From VGMA01 sp964655475 (GTDB lineage: Bacteria > Chlamydiota > Chlamydiia > Chlamydiales > VGMA01): 64,000 nt of DNA. The position numbers and the translations under genes were made by a program. The notes under the pieces are model-generated. The model searched no databases. It was not told the origin of the DNA and was given only the letters and a program-made list of their open reading frames with translations. The stretch lies in contig CAZZMO010000004.1 of the NCBI GenBank assembly GCA_964655475.1, positions 1 through 64,000 of the forward strand. The letters run 5' to 3'. Of the stretch, positions 59,899-64,000 are shown piece after piece (the stretch's first letter is position 1; each line of letters opens with the position of its first letter).

Positions 59899-60180
59899 AT
59901 GATTCCAGAAGAATTATTGAACTTATATAACTCAAAAATCTCTATCAAATTGGATGAGCTTCAACAGTTTATTATTCAAGGGGATATGGATCTCTTAAAA
60001 CAATCCGTTCATAAGCTCAGAGGTAGTAGCGGGACTTATGGCTACTCATCTGTGAGTGAAGAATGTGCGAAGTGGGAGGGGGAGTTATTGAGAGGAGAAA
60101 AGCAAACTAGTAGCGAACATTTGATGAAGATCAGGAAGTTATTTGATGAACAAACAAGGGAAAATCGTCCTCGTCGATGA
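59899..60180 (+). CDS. Histidine phosphotransfer (Hpt) protein
   Basis: A 93-residue helical protein with the Hpt motif SVHKLRGSSGTYGYSSVSEE, where His (about residue 38) is phosphorylated. It relays phosphoryl groups between receivers. The start is probably ATG 59899, although no ribosome site is seen; an in-frame ATG at 59842 would overlap the divergent kinase start. The C-terminus overlaps the next receiver gene by 35 bases. Confidence 0.8.
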   Translation: MIPEELLNLYNSKISIKLDELQQFIIQGDMDLLKQSVHKLRGSSGTYGYSSVSEECAKWEGELLRGEKQTSSEHLMKIRKLFDEQTRENRPRR

Positions 60181-60520
60181 TGATGAGACAATCGTAGAAT
60201 TATTACAGTATTGGTTTCGTCATCAAGGATTTGAGACCATGAACTTCAGCAGTGGCACTCCAGTCCTCCCTTATCTTCATCAACATCAAGAAGAGATTTC
60301 CCTCGTCATCCTCGATAGACTCTTGCCCGACATGGATGGAATTGAGCTCCTTGATGGAATTCCTGAGCATGTTCCTGTATTGATTCTAAGCGTGCTAGGC
60401 TCAGACAAGGATGTATTAGAGGGGATTAGGAGGGGAGCGGTTGACTACATGTCGAAGCCTTTTAATGTAGATATTTTAGTGGAAAAGTCCAAGTCTTTGA
60501 TGTTTAAGAATCATGTATGA
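60146..60520 (+). CDS. Single-domain response regulator
   Basis: A 124-residue receiver: KIVLVDDDETIVELL, phospho-acceptor Asp at residue 57 (LVILDRLLPDMDGIEL), LILSVLG and Lys at about 104 (YMSKPF). No output domain. ATG 60146 with AGGAAG eight bases ahead. It overlaps the Hpt gene before it (35 bases) and the HEAT gene after it (8 bases), so all are coupled. It is likely the phospho-partner of the Hpt protein and may act on the HEAT/GT2 pair. Confidence 0.88.
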   Translation: MNKQGKIVLVDDDETIVELLQYWFRHQGFETMNFSSGTPVLPYLHQHQEEISLVILDRLLPDMDGIELLDGIPEHVPVLILSVLGSDKDVLEGIRRGAVDYMSKPFNVDILVEKSKSLMFKNHV

Positions 60521-61490
60521 GTATGAATACCGTTTTTTAGTTCTCCTCATCGAAACCATGATGATTTTGTTCTCTCTTTTTTGTGTCGCTGCTATCTGCC
60601 ATTGGTTTTATAGCCACTTCGTAGAGAAAAGGGTCATTAAGAGAAGATTGGAGCTCTCCCGCTACGTATTAGAATTATTAGAGAGCGAAAGTTCACCCAT
60701 ATCAGTAAAATCGATCAAGGATCTCATCATTGTCTTAGAGTCATTTGATCGAAATTTTTCTGATGAGCACTGGAAGACTTTAAAAGAGAGTGTGGCTAAA
60801 CGCTACATCCTTCCCAAAACGAGAAAATGGGTCTATAGCGCTTCATGGGAGACGCGCTCTTTTGCAGCTAGAAGCTTTGCCCTTGTTCCTGATCTAGGTG
60901 ATGAGGGGCTCATTTTGGAACTCTTAAGAGATCGACGTTTTGTGATTAGTAGCAAAGCCGCTTCAGCAGTAGTTGCGATCCAGAGTGAAAAAGGGGTAGA
61001 AAAGATCATAGAGATCTCTTCTCAAACCCGAGGCTTTATGCTCCATTACTACCGAGACCTTTTTGCAAAAGCACCTCTCTCGGTCCAGAAAATCCTGATT
61101 GAAAAAGGGAAAAATTCCCGGTACCGAGAGACTGTTTTACAGCTCTTATCGAAACATATGCTCCACTTATCGATCCCTTTTTTGGAAGAGGGGTTTGTTT
61201 CAGAAGATCGAGAGGTGAAAAAAGCAGCCATTGAACTTTGCCGAGAGGGGAGCTCTTCACTACTCCCTTTTTTACAAGACCCTGATCACACCGTTCGTAT
61301 ACAAGCGATTGAATCACTTCAAGCTTTTGTTGATAAGGAGACCGCTAAGGATTTACTCCTTTCATTAGAAAGAGATGAACACTGGGAAGTGAGACTTGCT
61401 GCAGCCAAAGCATTGAAAAAAGTGGGGGAGATCGATTTGCTGAAAAATAGGGGTGAAATGTCCCGCTACGTACTGGAGAAAGAGATATGA
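60513..61490 (+). CDS. Membrane-anchored HEAT-repeat protein
   Basis: A 325-residue protein with one transmembrane helix (about residues 8-31, FLVLLIETMMILFSLFCVAA) and a cytoplasmic HEAT solenoid (WETRSFAARSFALVPDLGDE, DREVKKAAIELCREGSSSLL, WEVRLAAAKALKKVGEIDLL). Such repeats bind proteins. It overlaps the GT2 gene by 4 bases, and a HEAT protein next to a processive GT2 with a response regulator is a recurring arrangement in other phyla, from memory; it could regulate the synthase. Confidence 0.85.
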   Translation: MYEYEYRFLVLLIETMMILFSLFCVAAICHWFYSHFVEKRVIKRRLELSRYVLELLESESSPISVKSIKDLIIVLESFDRNFSDEHWKTLKESVAKRYILPKTRKWVYSASWETRSFAARSFALVPDLGDEGLILELLRDRRFVISSKAASAVVAIQSEKGVEKIIEISSQTRGFMLHYYRDLFAKAPLSVQKILIEKGKNSRYRETVLQLLSKHMLHLSIPFLEEGFVSEDREVKKAAIELCREGSSSLLPFLQDPDHTVRIQAIESLQAFVDKETAKDLLLSLERDEHWEVRLAAAKALKKVGEIDLLKNRGEMSRYVLEKEI

Positions 61491-62905
61491 TTGTGACTTG
61501 GATGGTCGCTCTCCAGCCCTTTTTTATCTGGTATTTCGGTATTGTGAATCTCATCTATCTTCTTCTTGTCATTTTTGGATCGTTCCAAGCCTATGCAAGG
61601 AAGAGAGAGCTCTCTCACGAAGATGTGACTCAAGTGCTTCAATCTAATGAACTTCCTGAATTTACCTTTCTCATTCCGATGTTCAATGAAGCGGAGTGTA
61701 TTTTTGAAACCGTCGGGAATGTCCTTCGCCTCGATTATCGGTATAAAAAAGTGATCGTAGTGAATGATGGCTCTCATGACAAGTCTCTTGAGATTCTGAT
61801 CAACGGTTTTCAGATGCTTCCCATTCCAAAAATTTATGACGACACCCTCGCCACTCAGCCCATCCGCACAGTTTATCAAAGTGCAACTTACCCAGAGCTC
61901 ATCTTGATCGATAAGCCGAATGGGAGGAAGTATGATGCGATCAATGCAGGGTTGAATGCGAGTCCGAGCCCCTATTTCATCGTATTTGATGCGGATACTT
62001 ATATTGATAATCATGGGTTTGAAACCTTGATCCGACCGATCTTAAAAGATGAACATACAATCTGTGTTGGAGCGAGTATTAGGATCAAGAATGGGTGTGA
62101 GATTTCTTATAACCGCCTCTCAACCTTAAAATATCCGGCATCTCTTTTGACTGCGATTCAAGGGGTTGAATACCTTCGCGCTTTCACAGCACGCCTTGGA
62201 TGGAATGTCCTCAATGCCAATTTCGTTATATCAGGAGCATTTGCCGTTTTCCCGAAAACTCTTGTCGTTGAGGCAGGGGGATTTAGCGATACGATTGGGG
62301 AAGATATGGAGATCGTGATCAGACTCCACCGGATGATGATAGAACAAAAAAAACGGTACAAAGTGCTCTATCTTTCTGATCCTGTAGCCTGGACGATCGT
62401 TCCGGAAAAGTGGGGAGAGCTTGCCAAGCAGAGGGTGAGGTGGCATTTAGGACTTTTAGAGTCTCTTTGGCACCACAAGAAGATGTTTTTTAACCCCCGC
62501 TATGGACTCATGGGTCTTTTTGTCTACCCATTTTGGGTGTTTGGAGAGCTTTTAGCCCCATTGATTGAAGTGTTTGGATATATTTATGTAATCGTTGCAT
62601 GGCATTTGGGGGTGCTTCTTTGGCCCTCTTTCTTTCTTTATTTAGCGGTGACACTGGGGATGTCATTTCTGATCGCTGTCTATTCCCTATTTGTGGAAGA
62701 GATCAGTTTCAGAAAGTATCCCGTTGCTAGAAGTATGATCATGCTCTTTTTGGCCTGCATAGTAGAAAGTGTTGGGTATCATCAACTGACTCTATTTTGG
62801 AGAGTTTGGGCCTTTCCTCAGTTTTTTGCTAAATACCGCCGGATCAGTAAAGAAGAAGTCTCGATTCAGAAAAGAGTGGCCAGTGAGGTGGAATGGGTCG
62901 AATAA
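61487..62905 (+). CDS. Processive family 2 glycosyltransferase (polysaccharide synthase-like)
   Basis: A 472-residue membrane enzyme. N-terminal helix (about residues 10-33), GT-A core with FLIPMFNEAE, VIVVNDGSHDKS (Asp 94), FIVFDADTYID (DAD at 168-170), FSDTIGEDME (GED, 271-273) and the KQRVRW acceptor motif (QRVRW, 315-319), then three or four C-terminal helices (about 338-435). These D, DxD, GED and (Q/R)xxRW motifs are those of processive synthases such as PgaC, NodC and hyaluronan synthase. It probably makes and exports a surface polysaccharide from a UDP-sugar. That is unusual for chlamydiae. It overlaps the HEAT gene (4 bases) and the kinase gene (13 bases). Confidence 0.88.
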   Translation: MIVTWMVALQPFFIWYFGIVNLIYLLLVIFGSFQAYARKRELSHEDVTQVLQSNELPEFTFLIPMFNEAECIFETVGNVLRLDYRYKKVIVVNDGSHDKSLEILINGFQMLPIPKIYDDTLATQPIRTVYQSATYPELILIDKPNGRKYDAINAGLNASPSPYFIVFDADTYIDNHGFETLIRPILKDEHTICVGASIRIKNGCEISYNRLSTLKYPASLLTAIQGVEYLRAFTARLGWNVLNANFVISGAFAVFPKTLVVEAGGFSDTIGEDMEIVIRLHRMMIEQKKRYKVLYLSDPVAWTIVPEKWGELAKQRVRWHLGLLESLWHHKKMFFNPRYGLMGLFVYPFWVFGELLAPLIEVFGYIYVIVAWHLGVLLWPSFFLYLAVTLGMSFLIAVYSLFVEEISFRKYPVARSMIMLFLACIVESVGYHQLTLFWRVWAFPQFFAKYRRISKEEVSIQKRVASEVEWVE

Positions 62906-64000
62906 TACAATTATCTGCAGGTATGATCGCAGTAGTTATGGGTTGGGTTTTTATTCTCGCTTGGCATTTAGAAATCTATTCTCTACTAAGGCTTTCCTCA
63001 TCAGATTATCAAATCTCCTATATGTCATCGATGGCTGTCTTTTTATCGGGTGTAGCTCTTCTTTTCTTCATGAGCCAAAGGTTGATCTTTATCGGGAAAA
63101 TCTTAGGTGGCGTGATATTATTGTATGCAAGTTGCCGACTCTTTGAAATCGTGTCATTGACCGATGTGGTGACGACAAATCCTTGGTTTCAGCGCCTTTT
63201 TTTCGTGCCTCCTGGCGGCTCAATCTCTTTTATGAGGCTGATGAGTTCTTTTGGATTTATCTACTATGGCATGGTATTACTTTTTTGGCCGGCAAAAATT
63301 CCCTCTCTCAAAGGGAGTCTGATCGTCATTGTCTTTTCATTTTTAACGATCCTCTCTGGGTTGATGGGGGTCATTTCTTATGTGTTTCCCTTTAGAGCCT
63401 TCTTAGAAAGGGGAGATACAAGCTCCATCCATGCCTACACCCCTATTCTATTGATCATTCTGGGAATTGGATCGATTGGAGCGCGCTTTTCTATAGATTA
63501 TAAGCAGATCACTCTCTCGAGCTTTTTACCAATTCTTTGTGGTTTAGTTCTTGTGGTTGCAACCATTATATTAGGCCTTGGTATTCAAGCTGATAGGGTA
63601 AGAGTGGCATGGATGGCCATTCTTTATATCGGTGGGGGAATGATTGCAGTAACGATGGCCCTCTTGATCTACCACTGGCAATTAGAGAGAAAGGTAACGA
63701 TCGCACAAAAAGTGGCCAAGCAAGCGAAAACAGAATACATTTCTGCAATCAGTCATGAAATGAGGACTCCATTAACCACCATTCATGGTGTGTTGGGTTT
63801 ATTACAAATGCACAACGATTTTTCTGAAAAGACGCTGAGTCAAATCCATCTCGCTTATAAAAACTCAGAGATCCTCATCAGAATCATCAATGATTTTCTC
63901 GATGTAGAGCGATTAGAAGTAGGGAAATTTTCTGTTCATAAGATCCCTATCCGATTACAACAAGTCTTACATGAAGCTGTTACATCTCAGCAACCCATTG
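62893..64000 (+). CDS. Membrane histidine kinase, 3' end beyond window
   Basis: The first 369 codons of a sensor kinase, open to the end of the window. About seven or eight transmembrane helices occupy residues 8-270 (for example MIAVVMGWVFILAWHLEIY and MSSMAVFLSGVALLFFMSQ). A HisKA follows with phospho-His at residue 288 (EYISAISHEMRTPLTTIHGV). The ATPase part is cut off. GAGGTGG is the ribosome site. It overlaps the GT2 gene by 13 bases and is the fifth coupled gene in the row, so it probably senses the envelope and works with the locus. It may continue into receivers or an Hpt (hybrid), which I cannot see. Confidence 0.85.
   Translation, partial: MGRIIQLSAGMIAVVMGWVFILAWHLEIYSLLRLSSSDYQISYMSSMAVFLSGVALLFFMSQRLIFIGKILGGVILLYASCRLFEIVSLTDVVTTNPWFQRLFFVPPGGSISFMRLMSSFGFIYYGMVLLFWPAKIPSLKGSLIVIVFSFLTILSGLMGVISYVFPFRAFLERGDTSSIHAYTPILLIILGIGSIGARFSIDYKQITLSSFLPILCGLVLVVATIILGLGIQADRVRVAWMAILYIGGGMIAVTMALLIYHWQLERKVTIAQKVAKQAKTEYISAISHEMRTPLTTIHGVLGLLQMHNDFSEKTLSQIHLAYKNSEILIRIINDFLDVERLEVGKFSVHKIPIRLQQVLHEAVTSQQPI

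Noticed and set aside
61466..62014. 182-codon minus-strand frame over the GT2 gene
   Set aside because: Antisense to a strongly conserved synthase core.

Overview
The window reads as chromosome of a member of the Chlamydiota, most likely an environmental or 'Chlamydia-like' lineage. The Simkania, Waddlia and Parachlamydia groups are candidates, and I favour a Simkania-like one because of a MOMP-like protein (that genus is known for a large family of them). The lineage call rests on gene content and order recalled from Chlamydia, not on a database search: LysM protein/pal/tolB/tolA-like/tolR/tolQ next to TatD and sdhCAB, rpsT near the sigma-66 gene, tyrB beside mreC, and a compact type II secretion block gspD-E-F-G.

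Layout. 1-400: tail of a decayed IS630-type transposase. 0.4-4.3 kb: a porin-like protein, a MOMP-like protein and a divergent two-partner-secretion transporter. 4.3-11.8 kb: core genes (rpsT, a CoiA-like protein, a glycosyltransferase, rpoD, tRNA-Ala(GGC), tyrB, mreC, a CPBP protease). 11.9-19.7 kb: a large protein of unknown function, two tandem CDP-glycerol glycerophosphotransferase-like genes with a FlgN-like gene, mutY, a methyltransferase and small lineage-specific proteins. 19.9-27.4 kb: the type II secretion operon. 27.5-29 kb: a YVTN beta-propeller gene, then a 650-base gap holding a strong hairpin, possible IS21-like end repeats and a DUF4143 relic. 29-32 kb: an exported MORN_2-repeat protein, a small protein and rsmD. 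32.6-40.2 kb: a leftward VWA-TPR-TPR envelope operon.

40.3-46.5 kb: two small lipoproteins, an OmpR-type regulator, then the leftward Tol-Pal operon. 46.6-52 kb: a DUF6492 protein, TatD and succinate dehydrogenase. 52.1-55.2 kb: three tandem YVTN propeller genes, with an unlisted 50-residue Cys-rich gene on the opposite strand. 55.2-57.6 kb: a PfkB-type kinase, lipoate ligase and a small exported protein. 57.6-64 kb: a signalling and polysaccharide locus. It contains a PAS histidine kinase, three receiver proteins (one fused to a degenerate GGDEF-like domain), an Hpt protein, a HEAT-repeat membrane protein, a processive GT2 synthase and a membrane histidine kinase cut by the window end.

The genes most worth attention are the phosphorelay/GT2 locus (57.6-64 kb), the VWA-TPR operon, the YVTN arrays with their shared downstream hairpin element, and the tandem CDP-glycerol transferase pair. 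Everything here is from reading the sequence by eye; homology calls are from recognised motifs and fold patterns only.
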